DNA from: Bradyrhizobium sp. WSM3983
GTDB lineage: Bacteria > Pseudomonadota > Alphaproteobacteria > Rhizobiales > Xanthobacteraceae
Direction of reading: 5' to 3'
Length of the DNA: 42,233 nucleotides
Assembly (NCBI RefSeq): GCF_000473045.1
Contig: NZ_KI421490.1
Coordinates: forward strand, 1 to 42,233
The notes under the pieces: generated by a model
What the model was told of the DNA's origin: nothing
Database searches by the model: none
What the model saw: only the letters and a program-made list of their open reading frames with translations
In this document: in pieces, positions 32,452-40,165 of the stretch
How positions within the stretch are numbered: position 1 is the stretch's first letter
How the letters are laid out: every line of letters begins with the position of its first letter
Position numbers and translations under genes: made by a program

Positions 32452-33294
32452 ATGAGCGATTTGCAGATCCGCAATCTGCGTCCCGAGGAGATCTCCGTCG
32501 CGATCGACTGGGCCGCGGCCGAGGGCTGGAATCCCGGCCTGCGCGACGACGCCTGCTTCGCAATCCCGGACGCGCAAGGTTTCTTCGTCGGCGAGATCGG
32601 CGGCGAGCCGGTCGCGACCGTCTCCTGCGTCAACTACGACGACCGCTTCGCGTTTCTCGGCTTCTACATCGTGCGCGCAGGCTTTCGTGGGAAAGGCCAC
32701 GGCCTGCGCATCTGGAACGCCGCGATCGCGCATGCGGGCTCGCGCGTGATCGGCCTCGACGGCGTCGTGGCGCAGCAGGACAATTACAAGAAGTCCGGCT
32801 TCCAGCTGGCCTACGCCAATATCCGCTATGGCGGCGCGGTCGCCGCACCACCGAAGCCGCCCGCCGATGTCGTTGCGCTCAACACGATCCCGTTCGCACT
32901 TGTGGAAGCCGACGATACAACCGTCTTCCCTGCCCCACGCGCGACCTTCCTGCGCGCCTGGATCAACACGCCCGGACACGTCGGACGCGCGTTGATGCGC
33001 GACGGCAAGCTTGCCGCGTGGGGTGTGGTCCGTCCCTGCCGGACAGGCCGCAAGATCGGCCCACTGGTAGCCGATCACCGCGCCGCCGCCGACGCCATCG
33101 TGCAGGCTCTGCTGGCCAGTCCCGGAAGCAGCGAGATTGTGCTCGACATCCCCGCGGTGAACGGCGATGCTATTGCGCTTGCGGAATCCCTTGGTCTGAA
33201 GCCGACATTCGAAACGGCGCGAATGTACACTGGACCGATCCCGTCACTGCGGCTCGACCGCGTGTTCGGCGTAACCAGTTTTGAACTCGGCTAG
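32452..33294 (+). CDS. GNAT acetyltransferase, two-domain
   Basis: 280 residues. The N-terminal GNAT domain (about 5-135) has strand 4 LGFYIVRAGFRGKGHGLRIW, where RGKGHG is the acetyl-CoA pyrophosphate loop. A second C-terminal domain (about 145-275), with ALMRDGKLAAWGVVRPCRTG and a final GPIPSLRLDRVFGVTSFELG, fits the Acetyltransf_18-type partner in YitH-like proteins. Substrate unknown. Start ATG at 32452; upstream there is a weak Shine-Dalgarno-like caccacg with no strong site. Confidence 0.82.
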   Translation: MSDLQIRNLRPEEISVAIDWAAAEGWNPGLRDDACFAIPDAQGFFVGEIGGEPVATVSCVNYDDRFAFLGFYIVRAGFRGKGHGLRIWNAAIAHAGSRVIGLDGVVAQQDNYKKSGFQLAYANIRYGGAVAAPPKPPADVVALNTIPFALVEADDTTVFPAPRATFLRAWINTPGHVGRALMRDGKLAAWGVVRPCRTGRKIGPLVADHRAAADAIVQALLASPGSSEIVLDIPAVNGDAIALAESLGLKPTFETARMYTGPIPSLRLDRVFGVTSFELG

Positions 33295-33451
33295 TATCGC
33301 CTCTGAAATTAGGTCCGCGCCGGCTTGAAAATTGTAATCTGTTTCACGTCCCCGCTGCGGAGCGACGTGTATTCGTGTTCGATCCGCCGATTTTGCCGGA
33401 CGGCTCGATCATCATTTTTCTGACCATCGATGTTTCATGCGAGAGGATTTC

Positions 33452-33766
33452 ATGCCCGAAGCCAGAAGCAAGGCTCGCCCTTCTCAACCTACGGCCCATG
33501 ATCTGCAGCGTCCCGGGATCGCCGCTGCGTTGCTGCTCGCCGTCGTGACGGCCTTGGGGCTGAACACAGTCGTTTCGGCGCCAGCGCTGCGCGAGGCCGC
33601 CGAGGCGGAGCTCGCGCGCATCATTGCGGATGAGGATCGGGATGTCTGCGGCCAGTTCGGGCTGCGCCCGGGGACGACCTCTTTTGCGGCTTGCAGCCGC
33701 GAGCTCGCGAACGTCAGGCAGAAACAATCCGACCGCGACCAGGCGGCCGCGGCAGGAATCTTGTAA
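33452..33766 (+). CDS. Small single-helix membrane protein, unknown
   Basis: 104 residues from ATG at 33452, preferred over ATG 33437 because gagagg lies at the right distance. One membrane helix at about 21-42 (GIAAALLLAVVTALGLNTVV), then an acidic segment and a motif CGQFGLRPGTTSFAACSREL whose two cysteines could pair. This C-G-x-F-G...C pattern recurs in small rhizobial proteins; function unknown. Confidence 0.55.
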   Translation: MPEARSKARPSQPTAHDLQRPGIAAALLLAVVTALGLNTVVSAPALREAAEAELARIIADEDRDVCGQFGLRPGTTSFAACSRELANVRQKQSDRDQAAAAGIL

Positions 33767-33791
33767 TGCATTCTGGAATGAGCTGCCCTGC

Positions 33792-34241
33792 TCAGTAGCA
33801 GCGCATGATGTTGACGGTGTGCTCGCCGCCACCGCGGCCGGGCACCGTCACCTGCTCCGTCGGGCAGCTCGGCACATAGGGCCGGTCGGACGGCACGACG
33901 TTCGGCGGGAAGCGATGCGCCCAGTCCCAGGGAACGTCGTAGGTGTAGGTATAGCGCACGTCGTTGGTGACGGGCTGCCCGGCGTCGGCGAACGGCGGGC
34001 TGTAGCCTGCGCTGTCGTTGAAGAATCCGCCTCCACCTGGCCAATAGACAAATGAACTGTTCCGACGGTGAAACCGCGCGCCGGGCGCGATCGGCGGACG
34101 CGCCACAGCCGGCGGCGCGGCTGCAGTCACCATGCCATGCGGGGCGCCGCCGCCCGGTCGTGCAAAACTGTCGCTGGGGCTAAGGAGCAGCGCGGCTGCG
34201 CTGAGCGAGGCGAGCAAGGCCCCATTTGATCTGGACATCAT
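33792..34241 (-). CDS. Secreted protein of unknown function next to the curlin-like array
   Basis: 149 residues from ATG at 34241; a TTG-start frame to 34253 adds four residues. Signal peptide about 1-26 (LLASLSAAALLLSPSDSFA). The mature part is Pro/Gly-rich, then has tyrosines and aromatics in DVRYTYTYDVPWDWAHRFP and cysteines at PSCPTEQVTV and near the end (IMRCY). No curlin repeat. Its strand and position past the last curlin-like gene, with 157 bp between, leave its link to that array open. Confidence 0.6.
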   Translation of the reverse strand: MMSRSNGALLASLSAAALLLSPSDSFARPGGGAPHGMVTAAAPPAVARPPIAPGARFHRRNSSFVYWPGGGGFFNDSAGYSPPFADAGQPVTNDVRYTYTYDVPWDWAHRFPPNVVPSDRPYVPSCPTEQVTVPGRGGGEHTVNIMRCY

Positions 34242-34398
34242 GATACGCACCAACTCGTTTGGCTTCGCGAATAGCGGCTCCCCATCGCACGCTAGGCCGG
34301 GCTGTCGCCCACCCGCAAACGTATAATTAATTGTTGGTTAAGGCACGGGATTAACGGGGAACCGGGTGCGGCAGAACGCCCGGAAGATGGCGCTCGCG

Positions 34399-34689
34399 CT
34401 AGTGGCCCTGCTGCTTTCGCAGCCAATCCAGCATGTCCTGCGCATTTCCCGTGCCTTGCGACACGATGGCGGTATTGCCACCGCTACGGCGATAGACCGT
34501 GGTGCGGCCCGGCTCCTTGTCGATCTTGACCTCGGCCTGCGCCGGATCGCCACTCTGCGTGATGACCGCTGTCCCATTTTCGTCCTGGACCACAGTGGTG
34601 TGGCCGTCACCGGTCTCCCCGGCCCCGGCCGGCGCCATCGCAATTGCGGTCATGAGGGTCATTCCGGATGCGAGCAGGAGGAATTTCAT
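34399..34689 (-). CDS. Small secreted protein, weak curlin-like repeat (array member 5)
   Basis: 96 residues from ATG at 34689, preceded by agaggtg. Signal peptide about 1-23. Mature part has two loose Q/N-rich units (NGTAVITQSGDPAQAEVKI and GGNTAIVSQGTGNAQ) and an acidic/basic middle, ending in a helix (DMLDWLRKQQGH). It could be a degenerate curlin or an assembly or inhibitor protein of the array (the CsgH/CsgC role is a speculation). It starts 20 bp past the stop of member 4, so it is in the same operon. Confidence 0.55.
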   Translation of the reverse strand: MKFLLLASGMTLMTAIAMAPAGAGETGDGHTTVVQDENGTAVITQSGDPAQAEVKIDKEPGRTTVYRRSGGNTAIVSQGTGNAQDMLDWLRKQQGH

Positions 34690-34709
34690 GTCACACCTCT
34701 TCGTCTCGA

Positions 34710-35180
34710 TCATCGTCCGAACTGGAAGATGGCCAGCCAGTTGAAACGTCCGAACTGCCTGACAGCTCCCGTGTTCATGTCACCGACCTGGAGCAGCAGC
34801 GCATTGGTCGAATTGCCGACCTGGGTGATGTCGGCGATGTTGCTCACGCCCGATTGTCCGATCAGCGCATTGGTCGTGCTCCCGACCTGAATCACATCGA
34901 CATAGTTGCGCGTCCCGTTCTGGACAATCGTCGCATCGACCGTGCCCGTCCCGATCTCGATGACTCGCGCGATATTGATGCGGCTGTTCTCGACGATCGT
35001 GACCGGCTGCGGATTATTGCCGAACTCCACGACCGTCTCGATGCTCACGTTTCCGTTGGTCCAGGCACGCACAAGCCCACCAACGGCTGGCGATGGCCTG
35101 GATCCCGCGGATGCCTCGGACGCAACGCTGGTGACGGCGGACAACACCGCCAACGCCAGGAACTCTCTACCATATCTCAT
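34710..35180 (-). CDS. Curlin-repeat secreted protein (array member 4)
   Basis: 156 residues from ATG at 35180; GTG 35183 is an alternative. Signal peptide about 1-26 (ending VASEASA). About 35 residues of linker precede repeated half-units such as NYVDVIQVGSTTN, ALIGQSGVSN, IADITQVGNSTN and ALLLQVGDMNTG. The spacing of Q-x-G-x-x-N every 11-12 residues is that of curlin (CsgA/B) strands, and the last residues are FNWLAIFQFGR. Likely to fold as a stacked beta-solenoid; amyloid formation is inference. The gene before lies 54 bp away with no terminator. Confidence 0.7.
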   Translation of the reverse strand: MRYGREFLALAVLSAVTSVASEASAGSRPSPAVGGLVRAWTNGNVSIETVVEFGNNPQPVTIVENSRINIARVIEIGTGTVDATIVQNGTRNYVDVIQVGSTTNALIGQSGVSNIADITQVGNSTNALLLQVGDMNTGAVRQFGRFNWLAIFQFGR

Positions 35181-35234
35181 CACCCTGCCTCATCAACACG
35201 TCACATCTCTGGCGACGGCGAGTTCGTGCGCAGC

Positions 35235-35648
35235 TCAGGGACTGGTCTGGTTCACCGTCGAGGAGTTGACCGTGCCGAACTGCGCGATCGCCCCCGTATT
35301 CATGCTGCCGAGCTGAGACAGGAGGCTCGTCGCCGACTGGCCGGTCTGGCCGACAAAGGCAAAATTGTTCACGCCAGCCTGCCCGACCGACGCCGATGTC
35401 GTCCCGCCGAATTGCAGCACGCCGACCGCATTGTTGGTGCCGTTCTGGGCCACGGTCGCACTGGTGTTGCCGCCAACCTGGAATATGCCGACCATGTTGA
35501 GCGAGCTGCTCTGGTTCACGACAACGGGGGGCCCGTTGACCGAGACGATCGTCTTGATGTCGGCGCCCTGCGCCCGCGCGGGGCCGTTCGCGGCGAAACA
35601 GGAGACGAGAACCACTGTCGCAACGACCAGAAGATGCTTGTTCATCAT
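35235..35648 (-). CDS. Curlin-repeat secreted protein (array member 3)
   Basis: 137 residues from ATG at 35648, with ggagg upstream on its strand. Signal peptide about 1-25 (MNKHLLVVATVVLV core). The rest is mostly repeat: MVGIFQVGGNTS, ATVAQNGTNN, AVGVLQFGGTTS, ASVGQAGVNN, FAFVGQTGQS, ATSLLSQLGSMNTG, AIAQFGTVNSS. The regular Q-x-G-x-x-N ladder and low content of charged residues match curlin subunits. It starts 41 bp past member 2. Confidence 0.75.
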   Translation of the reverse strand: MMNKHLLVVATVVLVSCFAANGPARAQGADIKTIVSVNGPPVVVNQSSSLNMVGIFQVGGNTSATVAQNGTNNAVGVLQFGGTTSASVGQAGVNNFAFVGQTGQSATSLLSQLGSMNTGAIAQFGTVNSSTVNQTSP

Positions 35649-35689
35649 ATGCCTCCACAATATTTGCCGAGTCACCACACGATCTCAGG

Positions 35690-36082
35690 TCACGGAGCCT
35701 GCTGCAGAATCGTGGAGCCGTTCAGAATGCCAAGCTGGGATACCCCGGCGGCGTTGTTCAAACCAATCTGGCCAATCAAGCTCGTGTTGGCGCCTCCGAC
35801 TTGGCCAGCCGTAGCGATATTGGTCGCGGTAGGCGTCGTGCCGCCTTGTCCAATCGTCACTGAATTGACCGAAGAGAATGAACCGAGTTGCACGCTCGAT
35901 GCCTGGTTGAAGGCCCCGAATTGCAGCGTCGTCGCAGTGTTGTTCACCGGGCCGGTCTGCGTTGTGGACGAGAGATTTGTCGTACCGAATTGCAACACGC
36001 TGATCGTGTTGGCGGCTTCGGCATCGACAGAAGCCAACGCGCTGAGCATGGCTGCTGTTGCGAGTAGATAGTTGATCCGCAT
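35690..36082 (-). CDS. Curlin-repeat secreted protein (array member 2)
   Basis: 130 residues from ATG at 36082. Signal peptide about 1-23. The mature part is almost wholly made of 11-12-residue units: ISVLQFGTTN, LSSTTQTGPVNN, TATTLQFGAFN, QASSVQLGSFSS, NIATAGQVGGAN, TSLIGQIGLNN, AAGVSQLGILN, GSTILQQAP. No cysteine and almost no charged residues after the signal peptide. Curlin-like nucleator or fibre subunit is the best guess. It is separated from member 1 by 120 bp holding a hairpin. Confidence 0.75.
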   Translation of the reverse strand: MRINYLLATAAMLSALASVDAEAANTISVLQFGTTNLSSTTQTGPVNNTATTLQFGAFNQASSVQLGSFSSVNSVTIGQGGTTPTATNIATAGQVGGANTSLIGQIGLNNAAGVSQLGILNGSTILQQAP

Positions 36083-36159
36083 GTGAGTTCCTCCGCTAGG
36101 AGCAGCTATTCGATCCGCCACTCCACCAAGAAGCCTGGTCGTTGGCCATTGGAACATAA

Positions 36160-36190
36160 CTCTGGGTACGCGGCGCGCGCGCACCCAGAG
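36160..36190. terminator. Hairpin between array members 1 and 2
   Basis: Arms ctctgggt (36160-36167) and acccagag (36183-36190) are perfect, with a GC-rich 15-base loop. It lies 12 bp downstream of the member 1 stop on the minus strand. No T-run, so it may be an attenuator or an mRNA-protecting stem. Confidence 0.5.
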
Positions 36191-36202
36191 GTACGGGGCT
36201 GG

Positions 36203-36595
36203 TTAGTGCTGCGTGATGGTGCTGAGGTTGAGGCCGCCACCGAGCTGCCCGACGCCAGCGGAGTTGTTCGGCGCGAAGCCGAGGAGCGTGGACTGGCTGA
36301 TCGAGCTCGTGTTGTTGCCGGTGGCAACCTGCCCAGTGGTGGCCGCGTTGCCAAGGACGCCAATCTGGGTCACCGAGCTGGCATTGTTGAGAGACGGAGA
36401 GGTCGTGCCCTGCATGGTGCTCGCGCTGTTCACGATGCCGAGTTGGAACGTGGTCGAGGAGTCATTCACGTGGCCCTGCTGGTTCACGGTGGAGCCGTTT
36501 GCTGCGCCGATTTGCACGGTGGTCGCGGTGTTGGCGGCCTGGGCCGCGGAGGACAGAGCGAACACGGCGACGGAAGCGAGGAGCAATTTACGCAT
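36203..36595 (-). CDS. Curlin-repeat secreted protein (array member 1)
   Basis: 130 residues from ATG at 36595. Signal peptide 1-20 (MRKLLLASVAVFALSSAAQA). Mature repeats: TATTVQIGAANG, STVNQQGHVND, SSTTFQLGIVNS, ASSVTQIGVLGN, AATTGQVATGNN, SAGVGQLGGGLN, LSTITQH. The same length and plan as member 2, with different sequence. First gene of the array and the one nearest the orphan FixJ-type regulator gene and its dyad at 36714-36731. Confidence 0.75.
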   Translation of the reverse strand: MRKLLLASVAVFALSSAAQAANTATTVQIGAANGSTVNQQGHVNDSSTTFQLGIVNSASTMQGTTSPSLNNASSVTQIGVLGNAATTGQVATGNNTSSISQSTLLGFAPNNSAGVGQLGGGLNLSTITQH

Positions 36596-36713
36596 GGAGT
36601 ATCCCTTTCTTGCTAAGTTGCTGAGCAGTTTGCAGATGCCGTCTTGGAGGAGGCCGACATCGTAGGGATAACTCTGAACCGATCGAGCTCCGTGCGACAG
36701 ACTGCAGTTCATG

Positions 36714-36731
36714 CTAGTCGCTACGGACTAG
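36714..36731. promoter_or_regulatory. Dyad CTAGTC-N6-GACTAG upstream of the curlin-like array
   Basis: Perfect 6-bp arms with spacer gctacg, 18 bp in all, 119 bp upstream of the first array start codon and 30 bp past the regulator stop. LuxR/FixJ-type proteins bind dyads of this size; on the opposite strand it shares ccgtagcga with a site upstream of the MacA-like gene (37952-37960). Confidence 0.5.
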
Positions 36732-36761
36732 ACGTCGTGCTGACTCGCGCCGCCGACAGCG

Positions 36762-37421
36762 CTAGATCAGCGGCTGTCCGGCGCCGGTCCGCATCGTCTC
36801 GGCTTCGAGACCCATGCTGTCGATCAATCGCACCACTTCGATCGGCGAACGCAGCTCCAGCTTTCGCAACATCCTGGCGCGATGCACCTTCGCGGTCACC
36901 TCGCTGACGCCAAGTTTCGCCGCGATCTGCTTGGCGACGAGCCCCTCCGCCATCAGCAGCATGATCTCCCGTTCGCGAGCGGTCAGCGTTTCGACCCGAA
37001 GACGCGCCTCACGCACCACGTCTTCGCGCTCTATCCGGTTGCGATCGCGCTCGATGCCGTGCCTGATGGCATCGAGGATTTCCTGCTCGCGAAACGGCTT
37101 TGGCAGAAACTCGATCGCGCCAAGCTTCATCGCCTCGACCGAGACACGCACGTCCGGGTGGCCGCTGATGAAGACGATCGGAATCGGCACGCCCGATCTA
37201 GCCAACCTGCGCTGGAGCTCGAGCCCGGTCGGCGACGTCCCGGGAAAGCGGACATCGAGCACGAGGCATGACGGTCCGTCGGAAAGACTCTCCTCGAGGA
37301 ACTCGTCCGTCGAGGCAAACAGCCTCACCTGATGTCCTGTCTCCTCGCAGAGGCTGCCAATCGCGTTTCGTATCTGGATTTCGTCGTCAACAACATAAAC
37401 TGTGGCTTGAATTGAACTCAT
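36762..37421 (-). CDS. Orphan FixJ-type LuxR response regulator
   Basis: 219 residues from ATG at 37421. Receiver with acidic pocket in YVVDDE (9-14), phospho-Asp D56 in LVLDVRFPG, and PKPFREQEIL holding the conserved lysine; then an HTH (about 135-200) with LTAREREIMLLMAEGLVAKQ and SEVTAKVHRARML. The FixJ-like receiver pattern FISGHPDVRVSVEAMKLGA is clear. No kinase gene is adjacent. It lies directly upstream, on the same strand, of the curlin-like array and may be its CsgD-like activator, by position only. Confidence 0.87.
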   Translation of the reverse strand: MSSIQATVYVVDDEIQIRNAIGSLCEETGHQVRLFASTDEFLEESLSDGPSCLVLDVRFPGTSPTGLELQRRLARSGVPIPIVFISGHPDVRVSVEAMKLGAIEFLPKPFREQEILDAIRHGIERDRNRIEREDVVREARLRVETLTAREREIMLLMAEGLVAKQIAAKLGVSEVTAKVHRARMLRKLELRSPIEVVRLIDSMGLEAETMRTGAGQPLI

Positions 37422-38012
37422 TGCAATACACTCCCGGACTTGGCGCTCGATGATCCAGCAACGAGCCATCCATTGTTCTTGCAATCGATAACAAGGTGCT
37501 TGAAAGCATGCGCGATGACCGCGCGAATCTCATCGGTCCGCAGCTCTCACGTCTTAAGGCCAACAGCCCTTTGATACGAGTGAAGGCGTTCACATATCGG
37601 GTTTCGTGATTGAAAGGGCTCGATGCCGCCACAGGCGGCATCACGGCGCGATACCATGTCAAGGATGTGACAGTCCGGCGCTGCCGCCGTGATATCGCCC
37701 TCTGCGTCATGGCTCGCCATCCATGCGCCAACGCGAACGCCGATCGCCCGCAAAACAGACGCGACGTTCAGTCAGCTGTCGAGTTTCGATACGCGCGCAT
37801 CTTTTTGAATACGCCCGGTATGCGTTCCGCGCAAATCACGAAAGGTCGCAGCCGCCAGATTTTACTTCTGGATCATGGAGCGCACCCGTCCGTCACCCCA
37901 AGATCAACGACATACTGCCGAGACAACGATATTTAATCTGACGAAATACAACCGTAGCGAGCTATCGGGCATTTCCGCCAACATTGTCATTTCAAAAGGG
38001 CGGGTTTTTGAT
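37422..38012. other. 591-bp intergenic region between the FixJ-type regulator and the MacA-like gene
   Basis: No convincing gene is present: a 108-codon plus-strand frame at 37610-37936 has no recognisable domain or good ribosome site. The region must hold the promoters of both divergent genes. The only structure I note is ccgtagcga at 37952-37960, 53 bp before the MacA-like start, shared with the dyad near the curlin-like array. The size leaves room for a small RNA, which I cannot show. Confidence 0.4.
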
Positions 38013-39443
38013 ATGCGATTTGTGCCAGTCATTGTCCTGTTTGGAACTGTGTGCGGCCTCGCCACCATCTACGGCGCGGCACCGGATGTCGTTGCGGGTG
38101 CTGCCGGGAGCGCCGCGGACGGCGCCAGTCGTGCCTACGAGTCGACGAAGCAGTTCCTCAAGCCCGCCGGCGGCGAGACTCCGACCTTCGGGTCGGACGC
38201 CCCCGTATTCCGCTACGCCGCGATCCAGCGCGGCAGCATCGAGCAGACCGTCACGGTCACCGGCGCTCTTCAGCCCGTCAAGACGATCGAGGTCGGCTCG
38301 CAACTGTCGGGGCAACTCGCGCGTGTCTATGTCGACTTCAACGACACCGTCAGCAAGGACCAGCCGCTTGCCCTGATCGATCCCCGCAGCTTCGCGGCCA
38401 AGGTCGACGAGGCCAAGGCGGCGCTGGCGGTTTCCGACTCCCTGGTCGACATCGAGCGGGCCAAGCTCGATCGCGCCAGGATCGACCTGCAGAACGCCAA
38501 GGGCAGCAGGGACGTACTCGCCGCCAAGCTCGACAGCGCGCAGGCGGTCAAGGCGTCGGCACAGAAGACCCTGCAACGCAAGTTGGCACTGCAGTCGCAG
38601 AATGTCGTGGCGACGTCGACGGTCGACGACGCCCAGACGGAGTTCGCGGCCCGCGTAGCCCAGGAGCGCGAGGCAGAGGTGATGATGTCCCTCAATACCT
38701 ACTCGGTGGATGGCGCGCTGGCCGACGTCCGCCGGATCGAGGCCGAGCTGGACCAGGCAAGGATGGCGGTGCCGGAAAAAGCCGCCGTCCTTGCGGCAGC
38801 CCAGGCCGATCTGGACCGCACCGTGATCCGTTCGCCGATCGACGGCGTCGTGGTCGGCCGGTTCGTCAACGAAGGCCAGACGCTCGCGGTCGGCCTCGAG
38901 TCCCGCACCACCTTCGTGGTTGCCCATCGCCTCGAGGACATGGAGATCCACGCGCAGGTCGACGAAGCGGATATCGGACGCATCGCGCCGGGCCAGCGCG
39001 CTCACTTCACGGTCGATGCCTATCCCGACCGCCGCTTCGAGGCGGCGGTACGGCAGGTGCGCAAGGCTCCGCAAAACCAGCAGCACGTGGTCACCTATAC
39101 CGTCGTCCTGTCGACTTCCAATCTCGACGGTGCGCTGCTGCCCGGAATGACTGCCCTGGTCAAGATTGTGATCGAGCAGCAGGACAACGTGCTGAAAGTG
39201 CCGCTGGCCGCGCTGCGCTTCCAGCCTTCGGGCGCGCGGGCAGACGCGGTCCCCGGACGCAGCGGCGTCTGGCTGCGCACCGCCAGCGGCGCACTTCAGC
39301 GGATCCCCGTGACAGTCGGCGCGGCGGGCACCGAACAGGTCGCGCTCAAGAGCGGAGAGCTCGTCGAGGGCAGCCAGGTCGCCGTCGGACAGGCGATCCG
39401 GCCGGCCGGCATGGAATTTCTCGGCATCAGGTTCGGATCATGA
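38013..39443 (+). CDS. macA: Periplasmic adaptor of a MacAB-type transporter (MacA/HlyD family)
   Basis: 476 residues from ATG at 38013 with aaaaggg upstream. A hydrophobic N-terminal anchor (about 1-25) is followed by a 35-residue linker, the first half of the lipoyl domain (SIEQTVTVTGALQPVKTIEVG), a long coiled coil (about 120-255) and the second half-lipoyl plus barrel domains (IDGVVVGRFVNEGQTLAVG onwards). It bridges the inner-membrane MacB pump to an outer-membrane channel. The final ATGA overlap with the ATPase gene shows an operon. No TolC gene is present. Substrate unknown: macrolides, peptides or lipids are options in the family. Confidence 0.88.
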   Translation: MRFVPVIVLFGTVCGLATIYGAAPDVVAGAAGSAADGASRAYESTKQFLKPAGGETPTFGSDAPVFRYAAIQRGSIEQTVTVTGALQPVKTIEVGSQLSGQLARVYVDFNDTVSKDQPLALIDPRSFAAKVDEAKAALAVSDSLVDIERAKLDRARIDLQNAKGSRDVLAAKLDSAQAVKASAQKTLQRKLALQSQNVVATSTVDDAQTEFAARVAQEREAEVMMSLNTYSVDGALADVRRIEAELDQARMAVPEKAAVLAAAQADLDRTVIRSPIDGVVVGRFVNEGQTLAVGLESRTTFVVAHRLEDMEIHAQVDEADIGRIAPGQRAHFTVDAYPDRRFEAAVRQVRKAPQNQQHVVTYTVVLSTSNLDGALLPGMTALVKIVIEQQDNVLKVPLAALRFQPSGARADAVPGRSGVWLRTASGALQRIPVTVGAAGTEQVALKSGELVEGSQVAVGQAIRPAGMEFLGIRFGS

Positions 39444-40165
39444 CAGACGCCCTGCCCCTCATCAGCCTCCGATCCGTCGGCAGGACCTACCGCGCAGGCG
39501 GGATCGCGGTCGCAGCGGTGCGCAATGTCAGCTTCGACATCGAGCGAGGCGAGATCCTCGCCGTCATGGGACCGTCCGGTTCCGGCAAGTCCACCTTGAT
39601 GAACATGATCGGGTTGCTCGACCTCCCGAGCGAGGGCGTGATCTATCTCGAGGGGACGAATGTCGCCGACCTTTCGGAAGACCGCAGGTCGACGTTGCGG
39701 GCCCGCAGCATCGGCTTCGTGTTCCAGTCCTACAATCTGCTCGCGCGCCACAACGCGATCGAAAACGTCGCCCTGCCGCTGGTCTATTGTGGCGTCGGCC
39801 ACAAGGAGCGCCTCGCGCGTGCCGAGGAGAGCCTGGCGGCGGTCGGCATGGTGCACCGGGCGCATCACTTTCCACGACAGCTGTCAGGCGGTGAGCAGCA
39901 GCGCATCGCGATCGCGCGCGCACTGATCGCCTCTCCGCTGATCGTTCTCGCGGACGAACCGACCGGCGCACTCGATAGCCGCACCGGCGCCGAGATCCTG
40001 GCGCTGTTTGCCGCACTCAACCAGCGCGGCCAGACCATCGTGATGATCACGCACGATCCGCGCATCGCGACCCAGTGCCGGCGCACGATCCGCCTGCATG
40101 ACGGCGAGATCGTCAGCGACGAGACGGTGGCGGCGTTGCTACCCAGACGGAGCATTGGGTCATGA
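39440..40165 (+). CDS. MacB-type ABC transporter ATP-binding protein
   Basis: 241 residues from ATG at 39440, overlapping the adaptor stop by ATGA. Walker A GPSGSGKST (44-52), Q-loop VFQSYNLLARHNA, signature QLSGGEQQRIAIA, Walker B LIVLADEPTGALDS, and H-loop MITHDP. It is the LolD/MacB class of NBD. In E. coli MacB the ATPase is fused to the permease; here it is a separate chain, as in the YknXYZ arrangement. The frame upstream of 39440 extending to 38051 is a shadow of the adaptor gene. Confidence 0.92.
   Translation: MTDALPLISLRSVGRTYRAGGIAVAAVRNVSFDIERGEILAVMGPSGSGKSTLMNMIGLLDLPSEGVIYLEGTNVADLSEDRRSTLRARSIGFVFQSYNLLARHNAIENVALPLVYCGVGHKERLARAEESLAAVGMVHRAHHFPRQLSGGEQQRIAIARALIASPLIVLADEPTGALDSRTGAEILALFAALNQRGQTIVMITHDPRIATQCRRTIRLHDGEIVSDETVAALLPRRSIGS

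Noticed and set aside
31824..33284. Plus-strand open frame of 486 codons
   Set aside because: Runs through the minus-strand SDR gene and out of frame through the GNAT gene, both well supported.
34668..36071. Plus-strand open frame of 467 codons
   Set aside because: It is antisense to the curlin-repeat genes, whose repeats and signal peptides are clear on the minus strand.
37610..37936. Plus-strand frame of 108 codons in the long intergenic region
   Set aside because: No domain, no ribosome site, poor codon pattern.
38051..39439. Upstream extension of the ATPase frame giving a 704-residue protein
   Set aside because: The extension is an out-of-frame reading of the MacA-like gene; the ATPase begins at the ATGA overlap at 39440.
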